A stretch of 64,000 nt of DNA, from contig NZ_JAHRYQ010000001.1 of assembly GCF_020622065.1 (NCBI RefSeq), positions 1,922,001 to 1,986,000 of the forward strand, given 5' to 3'. The stretch comes from Geothrix sp. Lineage in GTDB: Bacteria; Acidobacteriota; Holophagae; Holophagales; Holophagaceae. Below the pieces are notes generated by a model that made no database searches, had not been told where the DNA came from, and was given only the letters and a program-made list of their open reading frames with translations. Each line of letters starts with the position of its first letter. The stretch's first letter is position 1. The translations under genes and the position numbers were made by a program. This document shows positions 1 to 7,935 of the stretch, piece after piece.

Positions 1-2
1 TC

Positions 3-1046
3 CGTCTCCTGGCCATCGCCATGGAGCAGCTGGGCGATTGGACCGGCGCCGAGGCCCAGCTGGTGGCGGCCCTCCAGGCCGAGGACGCCTACTACTGGGG
101 CTGGCATGCCCTGGGTGAACTGCTCCTCAAGCGCGGCGATCTCGCCGAAGGTCTCCGCTGCATCCAGCGGGCCCGCAGCCTGCATGTCTGCGATCCCGCC
201 AGCTACTTCATCCTCGCGGAGATCTTCAGCGAGCAGGGGCACCTGGAGCTGGCCCAGGGCCAGCTGCACACCCTCATGCTCCTGGCGCCGCCGGCCCCGG
301 TGATGGCCGAGGCCCAGGCGCTGCTCGGCGAGCTGAAGCGCGACATGGGCGACCGCGATGGCGCGCTGTCCTACTTCTCCCTCGCCACGGAGACCGACCC
401 CGACGCCTCGAATCCCTGGGCCGCCCTGGGCGACATGGCCCGCGAGGACGCGCGCTGGGAGGATGCCCTCCGCTGCTACCGCGAGGCCCTCATGCGCGAG
501 CCCGACGCCGCGGACCTCCAGGTCCAGCTCGGCTACGCCCTCCTGGAGACGCGGCAGGGCCCGGCCGCCGAGCAGGCCTTCCTCCAGGCCCTCGAGCTCG
601 ACCCCAGCGAGTACAGCGCCTACCTCGGCCTCTCCGAGGTCTACCGCTTCGCCAACCGCCGCGAGGATCAGGTGAAGATGGTGGATCAGGCCATGGCCCT
701 GGCCCCCGAGGATTCCGATGTCTGGAACGCCCGGGGCGTGGCCCTGGAAGTCACGGATCGCTGGAAGGAGGCCACCGAGGCCTACGAGAAGGCTCTCTCG
801 CTTGAGCCCCAGCACCGCAAGGCCGCCAACAACCTGGGCTTCGTCCTCGAGAAGCGCATGGACAACGGCGAACCGGAGCTGCGCAGCCGGGCCATCGAGG
901 CCTGGAAGCAGCGCCTGCTCATCTGCAGCGACGAAGGCCAGAGCCTGAAGATGGCCACCGAGCACCTCGCCAGCCTCGGCGTCGGAGAAGAGACGCTGCG
1001 GGAATGGCTGAGGCCGGAATTCCTCGCAGCCGGCATGGAAGGCTGA
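3..1046 (+). CDS. TPR-repeat protein, 5' end outside the window
   Basis: The frame is open from the first bases of the window, and the first ATG (21) has no ribosome-binding site, so the gene very probably starts upstream. The visible ~347 residues are almost entirely tetratricopeptide repeats, with recurring A-L-x-x-x-P-x-x-x-x-A-(W/Y)-x-x-L-G patterns such as ALELDPSEYSAYLGLSEVY and ALSLEPQHRKAANNLGFVLE. TPR arrays are protein-interaction scaffolds; no catalytic domain is seen, so the specific role is unknown. It points toward the AT-rich gap before smc, which is transcribed convergently. Confidence 0.8.
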   Translation, partial: RLLAIAMEQLGDWTGAEAQLVAALQAEDAYYWGWHALGELLLKRGDLAEGLRCIQRARSLHVCDPASYFILAEIFSEQGHLELAQGQLHTLMLLAPPAPVMAEAQALLGELKRDMGDRDGALSYFSLATETDPDASNPWAALGDMAREDARWEDALRCYREALMREPDAADLQVQLGYALLETRQGPAAEQAFLQALELDPSEYSAYLGLSEVYRFANRREDQVKMVDQAMALAPEDSDVWNARGVALEVTDRWKEATEAYEKALSLEPQHRKAANNLGFVLEKRMDNGEPELRSRAIEAWKQRLLICSDEGQSLKMATEHLASLGVGEETLREWLRPEFLAAGMEG

Positions 1047-1368
1047 TCCAGTTTCGTCACGCTGCTGTCACACGAGCTTTTCCAGCTAGTTACGAAGCTG
1101 TCTCGAGGGCCTGTGGAAAAGCCTGTGGATTGGGGCCTTCCGGAGGGTCTAAATCCAGTCGAAAGACGGATTTCCCTAGCCCGGAAAGCGAAAATACAAT
1201 CTATTCATCTTGTTTATATTCAATACTTATATTGACGACATTAGCAGAATCTGCCGAGCGAACCGGAACCGGGGTTTTCCACATTTTCGCTTTCTTTCGC
1301 ATTGACAGCCAAAAAGCCCTTGAGCGGCGTGGAAAGAGGGGCGAAAGCGCCCCAGCACAAGCGTTTCG
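1047..1368. other. AT-rich intergenic region with DnaA-box-like sites
   Basis: This 322-base gap holds no credible gene. It has a strict match to TTWTNCACA on the minus strand at 1112-1120, a second strict match on the plus strand at 1275-1283, and a degenerate copy (two mismatches) at 1124-1132 in tandem with the first. Between them lies an AT-rich stretch (about 1188-1250) that stands out sharply from the high-GC surroundings. A 10-base sequence, gtttcgtcac, occurs at both edges (1051 and 1363). This layout resembles a replication origin, but no dnaA or dnaN gene is nearby, so the role is only a suggestion. Confidence 0.4.
1338..1353 (-). terminator. candidate terminator downstream of smc
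   Basis: GGGGCG (1338-1343) pairs with CGCCCC (1348-1353) across a 4-base loop. Read on the minus strand, just past the smc stop codon, it is followed by TCTTTCC. The T-run is weak, so this is a plausible rather than certain intrinsic terminator. Confidence 0.4.
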
Positions 1369-4300
1369 TCACACCAGCGCCTCGGCCTCCCGCAGCTGCA
1401 CGCTCACCAGCCGGGAGCAGCCGGCTTCTTCCATGGTGACGCCATAGAGGGTGTCCGCGGCGACCATCGTGGGCTTCTGGTGCGTGATGACGATGAACTG
1501 GGTGTCGGCTTTCATCTTCTGCACCATGGCGGCGAAGCGGCCCACATTGGCCTCATCCAGGGGCGCGTCCACCTCGTCCAGCACACAGAAGGGGCTGGGC
1601 TTGAAGTGGAAGATGGCGAAGAGCAGCGAGATGGCCGTGAGGGCCTTCTCGCCGCCGCTCAGCAGGGTGAGCGCCTTGGCGGTCTTGCCGGGGGGCTGGG
1701 CCGTGATCTCGATGCCGCACTCCAGCAGGTTCTTCGGATCCTCCAGGCTGAGATGGGCGTTGCCGCCGCCGAAGGCCTCCCGGAACACTTCCTGGAAGCG
1801 GCTGTTCACGAAGTCGAAGGCCTCGCGGAAACGGTCCTCGCTGGTGGCATTGATCTCCTGGATGGTGGATTCCAGGTTCCCGATGGCGGCGGTGACATCC
1901 GCCCGCTGCTCATTCATGAAGGTCAGGCGGGTCTCCGCCTCTTCCAGTTCCTGGATGGCCAGGGGGTTCACGCCGCCCAGGTCCATGCGCCGGCCGTGCA
2001 GCTCATTGAGGCGGGTCTGGTGCACCAGCTCGCCCTCGTCCCAGGCCTCGCGCTCGGCCTCGCTGATGCCGGCGAGGAAGGCGGGGATCTCCAGCCCCAG
2101 AGCCAGTTCCACTTCCTTGGCCAGCGCCTCCTGGCTGCCCTGCACCTGGGCCCCATGGATCAGCACTTCCTGGTGCTGGGCCCGGGCGTTCTCCAGGGCC
2201 TCCTGGAACTCGCGGGCGCCCCGCTCCTGCACACGCAGGGCCTCCTGATCCAGTTCCAGCTTCGGCTGGGCCTCCTGCGCCTGCGCCTGAACGGTTTCCC
2301 GCTCCCGCAGCAGCTCCTGGGACTCGGATTCCAGCTCCGCCAGGCGCTTTACACAGGCCTCCACCCGCGAGGCCTGGTCGGCGGATTCCGCTTCCAGGCG
2401 CTGGCGCTCGGCCTCCAGGTCGAACCGACCCCGCTGGGCCAGCTGGAGGTGGCGTTCGTGACCGTCGCGCTCCGCCCAAGCCGCATCGCGGCTCCGGGCC
2501 ACCTCCAGGCGCTCATCGCGGCGCCCGTCCAGTCGCTGACGGGCCTCGCGGACGAGGGTCTCGGCCTGATGGATGGCCTCATCCAGGGCAGCGTCGCCCG
2601 CTTCCTCGGGATGCGCCTCCAGGTCGCGCAGCAGGCCCTGCAGACGCTTGATCTCGCCTTCGATTTGTTCCCACAGGGCGTCGGCCCGCTCGCTGGCGGC
2701 GTTGATCTCCGAGAGCTGGGCCTGGAGCCCCGTCCTCTGGGCCTTCAGCGAGTCCGCACGACGGCGCAGGACCCGCAGATCCTCGTCGATCTCCACGGAC
2801 CGCTCCCGGGCCGCCCGGGTCTCGTCGCCTCCGCTGGCGCGCCGGGCCTCCAGGTCCTCCAGGCGGTCCAGCAGGGCCTCGCGGGTGGCTTTGGCCTCCT
2901 CCTGCTCCACGCGCAGCTTGAGCGGCGAGGCTGCCGGCGCGGACACGCCCAACTGGACGGGGCCGAAGGGCAGGCGGATGGCGCCCGGCGACACGAAGGC
3001 CAGGTCCGGATGGGCCAGGGCCAGGGCCGGAAGGGCCTGGTCCGAACAACGGAAGGCGCGATCCAGCAGCCGGCCGAGGGGCCGCTCGGAGCCGGCCCAG
3101 TGGAGATGGGCGCTCAGGGGCTCGCAGCCTTCGGGCAGCGCGGGAACCGCCTGCACCCCGTCGAGGGCCAGCAGGAGATGGCCCGGAGCCTCGGCGGTGC
3201 GCTGAACCAGCGAAGCCTCCACCGCGAGGGTCTGGAGCCAGCTCCCCAGGAGGCGCTCCAGGTCCGGCCGGACGGCCTCATCGACGGTGAGAAGCTCCAC
3301 CAGGGCCCGCGGCCGGGCCCCCTGCTCGCGGAGCCAGGTGAGTCCCTTCTGCATGGCCTCATCGCCGAAGCTCTTGGCCAACAGGTCCGAGAGCTGACGC
3401 AGGCGCCGTTCCGCGGCGTCCAGTTCGGCCTCGGCCCGGTGGTGATCCTGGGCCAGGGCCCGCTGGACTTCCTCCAGCTGATCCGCCCGGCGGCGCTGGT
3501 CCAGCGCAGCCTCCTCCGCCTGTTCCAGCTGGGCGACCAGGCCCTCCAGCGTCCGCTCCACCTGGCCGGCCTCGGTCTGGAGCGCCTCCAGGCGCGGGGC
3601 ACGCACCGACTCTTCATGGTTGAGGCCATCCAGCCGGCCTTCGAGCTGGGCGATCTGACTCTGGAATCCGAGGCGCTGCTTCTGGCGGGCCAGCGCCTCC
3701 TTCTGGGATTCGGCCTTGCGCTCCCGCAGGGCCTGAAGCTCCGCTTCCTCGTGGCGCAACGAACCCTGGGCCAGGGCCAGGAGTTCCTCGGCCTTGGCCA
3801 GGTCAGCCTCCCGCTGACCGAGGCGGTCCGCAGCCTCCTTCAACTGGGCTTCGAGCGCCGTGAAGGAATCCCCGGATTCCGCCAGCCGCGCCGCCAGGGC
3901 CTGGATGTGCTCGCTCAACCGGCTCCGGTGCCCCTGGGCCTCGCTCCGGCGATCCTCCTGGAAGCTGCGCTCCTGGTCCGCCAGCTGCAGACGCTGATCC
4001 AGCCCGAGGATGGCGCTGGTGCGCTTGGCCTGCGCCTGCTGCTGCTCGTCCAAGGAGAGGCGCAGGGCCTCCACTTCCGAAGCCTTTTCCGAAACCTGGG
4101 CCGTGAGTTCCGCCACCCGGCGCTCAGTCTGATCCAGCTGGTCGAGGAGGCGCCGCTTGGCCGCCTCCAGCTCCACCACCTTGCCGGCCAGCAGGATGCG
4201 CTGGGTGACCTTGATCTCCTCGTCCAGTTCCTTGGCCTTCCGGGCCCGGGCCGCCTGGCGGCGGAGCGAGTCCATCTGCTTGTTCAGTTCATAGAGGATG

Positions 4301-4878
4301 TCGTCGAGGCGCTGCAGGTTCGCCCGGGTCTCGTCCAGGCGCTTCTCGGCGTCGGCGCGGCGCAGTTTGTACCGTGTGATGCCGGCGGCCTCCTCCAGCA
4401 GCAGGCGCCGGTCCTTGGGCTTGCTGCTGAGGATGAGGTCGATCTGCCCCTGCTGGATGAAGCTGTAGGCCCGGGTACCCATGCCCGTGTCCAGCAGCAG
4501 GTCCTGGACATCCTTCAGCCGGGCCTCGCGGCCGTTGATGCGGTACTCGCTGCCGGTGTCGCGGTAGAGCCTGCGGGAGATGGTCACCTCCCGGGTCGAG
4601 CCCGGCAGGGCCGGATCGGGCATCTCCAGGACCAGCTTCACCTCGGCCAGGCCCGTGGCCCGCCGCTGGGCGGTGCCCGCGAAGATGACATCGGCCATCT
4701 CAGCCCCGCGCAGCATGGAGGCCCGCTGCTCGCCCAGCACCCAGGCCAGGCTGTCGGAGATGTTCGACTTGCCGCAGCCGTTCGGCCCCACGACGGCCGT
4801 CATGCCGCCGGGGAAACTGAGCTTCTGGGCATCAGCGAAGGACTTGAATCCGTGGAGTTCGAGGGAGATCAGGCGCAC
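1369..4878 (-). CDS. smc: chromosome segregation/condensin ATPase SMC
   Basis: SMC dimers with ScpA/ScpB compact and segregate the chromosome. This 1169-residue protein has the full architecture: an N-terminal motif LHGFKSFADA followed by Walker A GPNGCGKSN (about residues 31-39), a long Glu/Gln/Arg-rich coiled coil, a non-coiled hinge near the middle, a second coiled coil, and a C-terminal head with signature LLSGGEKAL and Walker B CVLDEVDAPLD. The open frame extends further upstream, but homology begins at VRLISLELHG, so the GTG at 4878 is the likely start, giving the usual family length. The gene is divergent from the pilus-type cluster and convergent with the TPR gene. No scpA or scpB is in the window. 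Confidence 0.96.
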   Translation of the reverse strand: MRLISLELHGFKSFADAQKLSFPGGMTAVVGPNGCGKSNISDSLAWVLGEQRASMLRGAEMADVIFAGTAQRRATGLAEVKLVLEMPDPALPGSTREVTISRRLYRDTGSEYRINGREARLKDVQDLLLDTGMGTRAYSFIQQGQIDLILSSKPKDRRLLLEEAAGITRYKLRRADAEKRLDETRANLQRLDDILYELNKQMDSLRRQAARARKAKELDEEIKVTQRILLAGKVVELEAAKRRLLDQLDQTERRVAELTAQVSEKASEVEALRLSLDEQQQAQAKRTSAILGLDQRLQLADQERSFQEDRRSEAQGHRSRLSEHIQALAARLAESGDSFTALEAQLKEAADRLGQREADLAKAEELLALAQGSLRHEEAELQALRERKAESQKEALARQKQRLGFQSQIAQLEGRLDGLNHEESVRAPRLEALQTEAGQVERTLEGLVAQLEQAEEAALDQRRRADQLEEVQRALAQDHHRAEAELDAAERRLRQLSDLLAKSFGDEAMQKGLTWLREQGARPRALVELLTVDEAVRPDLERLLGSWLQTLAVEASLVQRTAEAPGHLLLALDGVQAVPALPEGCEPLSAHLHWAGSERPLGRLLDRAFRCSDQALPALALAHPDLAFVSPGAIRLPFGPVQLGVSAPAASPLKLRVEQEEAKATREALLDRLEDLEARRASGGDETRAARERSVEIDEDLRVLRRRADSLKAQRTGLQAQLSEINAASERADALWEQIEGEIKRLQGLLRDLEAHPEEAGDAALDEAIHQAETLVREARQRLDGRRDERLEVARSRDAAWAERDGHERHLQLAQRGRFDLEAERQRLEAESADQASRVEACVKRLAELESESQELLRERETVQAQAQEAQPKLELDQEALRVQERGAREFQEALENARAQHQEVLIHGAQVQGSQEALAKEVELALGLEIPAFLAGISEAEREAWDEGELVHQTRLNELHGRRMDLGGVNPLAIQELEEAETRLTFMNEQRADVTAAIGNLESTIQEINATSEDRFREAFDFVNSRFQEVFREAFGGGNAHLSLEDPKNLLECGIEITAQPPGKTAKALTLLSGGEKALTAISLLFAIFHFKPSPFCVLDEVDAPLDEANVGRFAAMVQKMKADTQFIVITHQKPTMVAADTLYGVTMEEAGCSRLVSVQLREAEALV

Positions 4879-4955
4879 GCGGTCAGCGCTCCGGGGGTGA
4901 CAGTGGGGAACATCTCCCCCCATCATTCCATACCATTCGTGTTTGTCTGGCCCCC

Positions 4956-4984
4956 TTGGGAAACCGGGGCAGGCCCGGTAGACT
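4956..4984 (+). promoter_or_regulatory. candidate sigma-70-type promoter for the PilM-P cluster
   Basis: TTGGGA (4956-4961) and TAGACT (4979-4984) are separated by exactly 17 bases in the 238-base gap between divergent smc and the pilus-type cluster. The same TTGnnn/TAnnCT style with 17-base spacing is seen before tRNA-Leu. Confidence 0.45.
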
Positions 4985-5116
4985 CGATCTCTCCCTCTGC
5001 CCCAGTCAGGAGTCACTTGTGGAGCCCCTCCAAGACCCCGTGCCCGACCCGACGACGGATGTCGGGCCGGAGGCTTGCCAGCCCGCCACCATGCCCGTGA
5101 GCCTGGGAGCAAGGTC

Positions 5117-5848
5117 GTGAGACTGCCCTTCCTGCAAGCCCCGGAGACTTCCCTCCTCTGGCTGGAGGCCCATCGCCTCGCCGCGGGAACGCATCGGCGG
5201 CCCCTGGCCGGCCTCCCCACGGAGGACCAGCTGGCCCAGGCCCTGGCCGCCCTGCCCCTGGGGCCCACGCGCTGGGTGGTCGACGACCTCTGGACGCCCT
5301 CCGTGCTGTTGAGGGACCAGGCGGAGCTGCCGCGGGGCGCCGAGGCCCAGGAGGCCTTCTTCCGCTGGAGATTCAGCCAGTCCCTGGCCCTGGAGGAGCC
5401 CCACTTCGTCCAGGCCATCGAGATCGAGCCCGGAACCTGGCTGGCCTCGGGCATCCGCGAAGACCTCCGGGACTCCCTCCTCCAGCTGGGCCTGCGCCTG
5501 GACCGGAACCTCCACGCCATCACCCCCCGCTGGCTGCACCTCTACAACCTGCTGGCCCCCACCCTCGACCTGCCCGGCATGCTCCTCTCCCTGAGCCCCG
5601 CGGGCGGGAACCGCTATGCCGGCAGCCTGGTCGCCTGGGGCCGGACGCTCTGCCTGCTCCGCCAGTGGAGCGAACCCCTGGATCCCCAGGGCTGGAACGA
5701 GGAACGCATCGCCCCCAGCGCGGCCTTCCTCCAGCGGGAATCCCGGACGCCACAGAGCCTCCATGTCTGGGGCGCGCCCAGCTGGCCGGACGCGGGGATC
5801 CCCACCCGCATCCTGGATGACCGCTTCGCCATGGCAGAGGCGCCCTGA
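5117..5848 (+). CDS. PilM/GspL-like protein (divergent), first gene of pilus/secretion cluster
   Basis: A 243-residue protein in the position PilM occupies in pilMNOP clusters. PilM is an actin-like cytoplasmic protein that binds the PilN N-terminus. This one is shorter than normal PilM (about 350 residues), and I see no clear phosphate-binding actin-like motif, so the assignment rests on position and a general fit. I chose GTG 5117 because GGGAG (5105-5109) sits 7 bases upstream; a longer TTG start at 5075 has its AGG directly against the codon. Its stop overlaps the next start by one base, indicating translational coupling. It could instead be a degenerate GspL cytoplasmic domain. Confidence 0.6.
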   Translation: MRLPFLQAPETSLLWLEAHRLAAGTHRRPLAGLPTEDQLAQALAALPLGPTRWVVDDLWTPSVLLRDQAELPRGAEAQEAFFRWRFSQSLALEEPHFVQAIEIEPGTWLASGIREDLRDSLLQLGLRLDRNLHAITPRWLHLYNLLAPTLDLPGMLLSLSPAGGNRYAGSLVAWGRTLCLLRQWSEPLDPQGWNEERIAPSAAFLQRESRTPQSLHVWGAPSWPDAGIPTRILDDRFAMAEAP

Positions 5849-6693
5849 TGGCCGTTCCCGTCCTTCACCTCAATCTGGCCCCCCGGCCCAGCCGGTGGCG
5901 GCAGCATCATCAGACCCTGGGCTGGGCGGCCCTGGGGCTGGGCACGGTGGCCCTGCTGGGCTCCCTCGGCCTCACCTGGCGGGCCTACCATCAGGCGGGC
6001 CGCGCGGGCCGGGACGCCGTGAGCTTCGCCGAAGAGACGCGCCGCGCGGCCCAGCAGGAACAGCAGCTCCAGACCTCCCTCCAGGACATGGATGCCGCCC
6101 GCGAACAGTCCCGCTGGAAGGTCGCCGAGCGCATCCTCCTGGAACGGAGCCTGCCCTGGTCACGGGTCACCGCCGAGCTGGAGCAGTGCATGGTTCCCGA
6201 CATGCGCCTGAAGGGCCTCCAACGGGCCCGCAGCAGCGGCCAGCAGGTGGTGATGAAGCTGAAGGCCGAGGCCCGCACCCAGCAGGCCGAAGTCGCCTTC
6301 GTGGATGCGCTGCGCGCAGCGCCCGTCTTCGCCCAGGTGATCCTCGAGCGGGAATCGGAGCGGCAGGGTGGAGGCTGGGATTTCGAGCTGAGCCTTCCGG
6401 CCGCCACCGTGCCCCCGCCCTTCCAGTTCAAACCCGTGAAGACCGCCACCAAGCCCGCCGCTCCGGCCGCCATCCCCACCGGGCTCAGGCCCGCCACTGC
6501 GGCGCCTCCCGCCGCGAAGCCCGGTCCCCAGGGCCCCGTTCAGGGGCGCCCTTCGCCTGCGTTGAGTCAGGGCGCGGCCGCCCAGGGTGCGGCTGAAAAG
6601 CTTCAGGTCCGCCCCGCCCCGCCCACCGACGAGGAGGAAGAGACCCGCCGGCCCCGGCGGCAACCCCGCATCCCGAAGAGGCCCCTCCCATGA
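5848..6693 (+). CDS. pilN: PilN-like inner-membrane pilus/secretion assembly protein
   Basis: The 281-residue protein has a short cytoplasmic start with the PilN-type motif LHLNLAPRP, one transmembrane helix (about residues 25-45), then a coiled coil and a ferredoxin-like periplasmic domain to about residue 190. PilN pairs with PilO in the alignment complex of type IV pili. The last ~90 residues are Pro/Ala-rich, then charged (EEEETRRPRRQP), and are an unusual C-terminal extension. It overlaps the PilM-like gene by one base and the PilO-like gene by four (ATGA). Confidence 0.75.
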   Translation: MAVPVLHLNLAPRPSRWRQHHQTLGWAALGLGTVALLGSLGLTWRAYHQAGRAGRDAVSFAEETRRAAQQEQQLQTSLQDMDAAREQSRWKVAERILLERSLPWSRVTAELEQCMVPDMRLKGLQRARSSGQQVVMKLKAEARTQQAEVAFVDALRAAPVFAQVILERESERQGGGWDFELSLPAATVPPPFQFKPVKTATKPAAPAAIPTGLRPATAAPPAAKPGPQGPVQGRPSPALSQGAAAQGAAEKLQVRPAPPTDEEEETRRPRRQPRIPKRPLP

Positions 6694-7268
6694 GCAGCCC
6701 CCTCCGCATGAGCCGCCTGCGCCTCGCCATCGGTGGCCTGGGGCTGGCCCTGGGCCTGGGCGTGGCCTTCTTTCTGCTGCCCGACGCCTCCCAGCAGCTG
6801 GCTCAGAAGCTGAGGGCCAAGCGCGAAGCGGAGCTGAACCGGAATCAGCAGGTGCAGCGGCTCAAGGAGCTCCAGCAGCTGGCCGACCGGATCCGCCGGG
6901 GCCGGGAAACCCTCGCCGACCTCGAGAGCCGCCTGCCCCGGGGCTCCGCCGGCGAACTCCAGTGGACCCTCAGCAAGCAGCTGCATGAGCTTGCCCAGAA
7001 ACACGGCCTGCGCCTGCAGACCATCAAGTACGGCCTGCCCAGCCGCGAAGGTTCCCGCGGCACGGACCTGGAAGCCATCGATGTGGAGTTCGTCGCCATC
7101 GGCGTCTACGCCAGCCACAAGGCCTTCATGCTTGAACTGGAAGGCTCCGGCCTGCCCTTCGCCGTGCGCGACGGCCGCCTGGAGGAGAGCCCTGAAGGGG
7201 CCCGGCTCGACATCGTGCTCCGCGCCTTCCGCAAGGCCGGAACGCCGGATCGGGAGGAAGAGGCATGA
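6690..7268 (+). CDS. pilO: PilO-like alignment-complex protein
   Basis: A 192-residue protein with one N-terminal membrane helix (about residues 9-28), a Lys/Glu/Gln-rich coiled coil, then a periplasmic alpha/beta domain that includes LHELAQKHGLRLQTIKYG. This is the PilO/GspM arrangement; PilO heterodimerises with PilN. It starts within an ATGA overlap with the PilN-like gene and ends in an ATGA overlap with the PilP-like gene. Confidence 0.75.
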   Translation: MSSPLRMSRLRLAIGGLGLALGLGVAFFLLPDASQQLAQKLRAKREAELNRNQQVQRLKELQQLADRIRRGRETLADLESRLPRGSAGELQWTLSKQLHELAQKHGLRLQTIKYGLPSREGSRGTDLEAIDVEFVAIGVYASHKAFMLELEGSGLPFAVRDGRLEESPEGARLDIVLRAFRKAGTPDREEEA

Positions 7269-7918
7269 GCGCCCCCGCGCCCACCGGCGCTTTCGACTTC
7301 CGGGCCATGGCCCAGGAGTTGCGCAGCAACCGCCGGACGCAGGCGGCCCTCGCCGGCTTCGTGCTGGTCATCGGCTACGCCCTTTATTCCTTCTTCGCGC
7401 CGGACGCCCCGCGTGCGCGGCGGACGGCCGCCGCCAGGACCACCGTCGCGCTGGATCCCCGCCAGATGCAGGGGCTGCGCCGCCTGCCGGATCTCGCCGC
7501 CTTGGACAAGGCGGGAGAGCTTCCTCCCGGCGCCAAGGTGCAGCGCGACCTCTTCCTCTTCGAGGCGCCCCCACCCCCGCCCGTCAAGGTAAAGCCGCCC
7601 CCGCCCCCGCCGCCCCCCACGCCAGAAGAGATCGAGCGCCAGCGGCTGGCGCAGGAGAAGGCCGCGGAATATTCCGCGCGGCCCCAGGACCTCCGCTATC
7701 TGGGGTTCTTCAAGGGCAGCCCCTCGGGCCTCGTCGGAGCCTTCATGAAGGGCGAAGAGCCCGTGACCCTGCTCCAGGGGACCATCCTCAAGGAACGCTG
7801 GAAGCTGGTGTCCATCCTCGATACCCGCGCTGAGTTCCAGAACACCAAGTACCCGGACCTGCGGCTGGTCCTGGAGGCCCGCGAGGCCTCCGGCGGCGCC
7901 CCCGTCAATCAATTCTGA
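7265..7918 (+). CDS. pilP: PilP-like protein with poly-proline linker
   Basis: This 217-residue protein has a membrane helix at about residues 25-45, a long proline-rich linker (around residues 98-118), and a C-terminal beta domain (about residues 140-205) containing LRYLGFFKG and VTLLQGTILKERWKLVSI, as in PilP/GspC HR-type domains that contact the secretin. PilP is normally a lipoprotein; here anchoring is by a transmembrane helix with no lipobox, closer to GspC. It directly precedes the secretin gene. Confidence 0.7.
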   Translation: MSAPAPTGAFDFRAMAQELRSNRRTQAALAGFVLVIGYALYSFFAPDAPRARRTAAARTTVALDPRQMQGLRRLPDLAALDKAGELPPGAKVQRDLFLFEAPPPPPVKVKPPPPPPPPTPEEIERQRLAQEKAAEYSARPQDLRYLGFFKGSPSGLVGAFMKGEEPVTLLQGTILKERWKLVSILDTRAEFQNTKYPDLRLVLEAREASGGAPVNQF

Positions 7919-7935
7919 TCCGAAGGATGCCCCCG

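Noticed and set aside
1004-1447. 147-residue frame across the gap before smc
   Set aside because: Overlaps both flanking genes, has no RBS or family resemblance, and covers the AT-rich non-coding region.
1480-5100. 1206-residue plus-strand open frame
   Set aside because: It is the complement of smc and has Gln/Leu/Gly/Arg-rich shadow composition with no domains.
5006-5764. 252-residue minus-strand frame beside smc
   Set aside because: Antisense to the PilM-like gene, with shadow composition.
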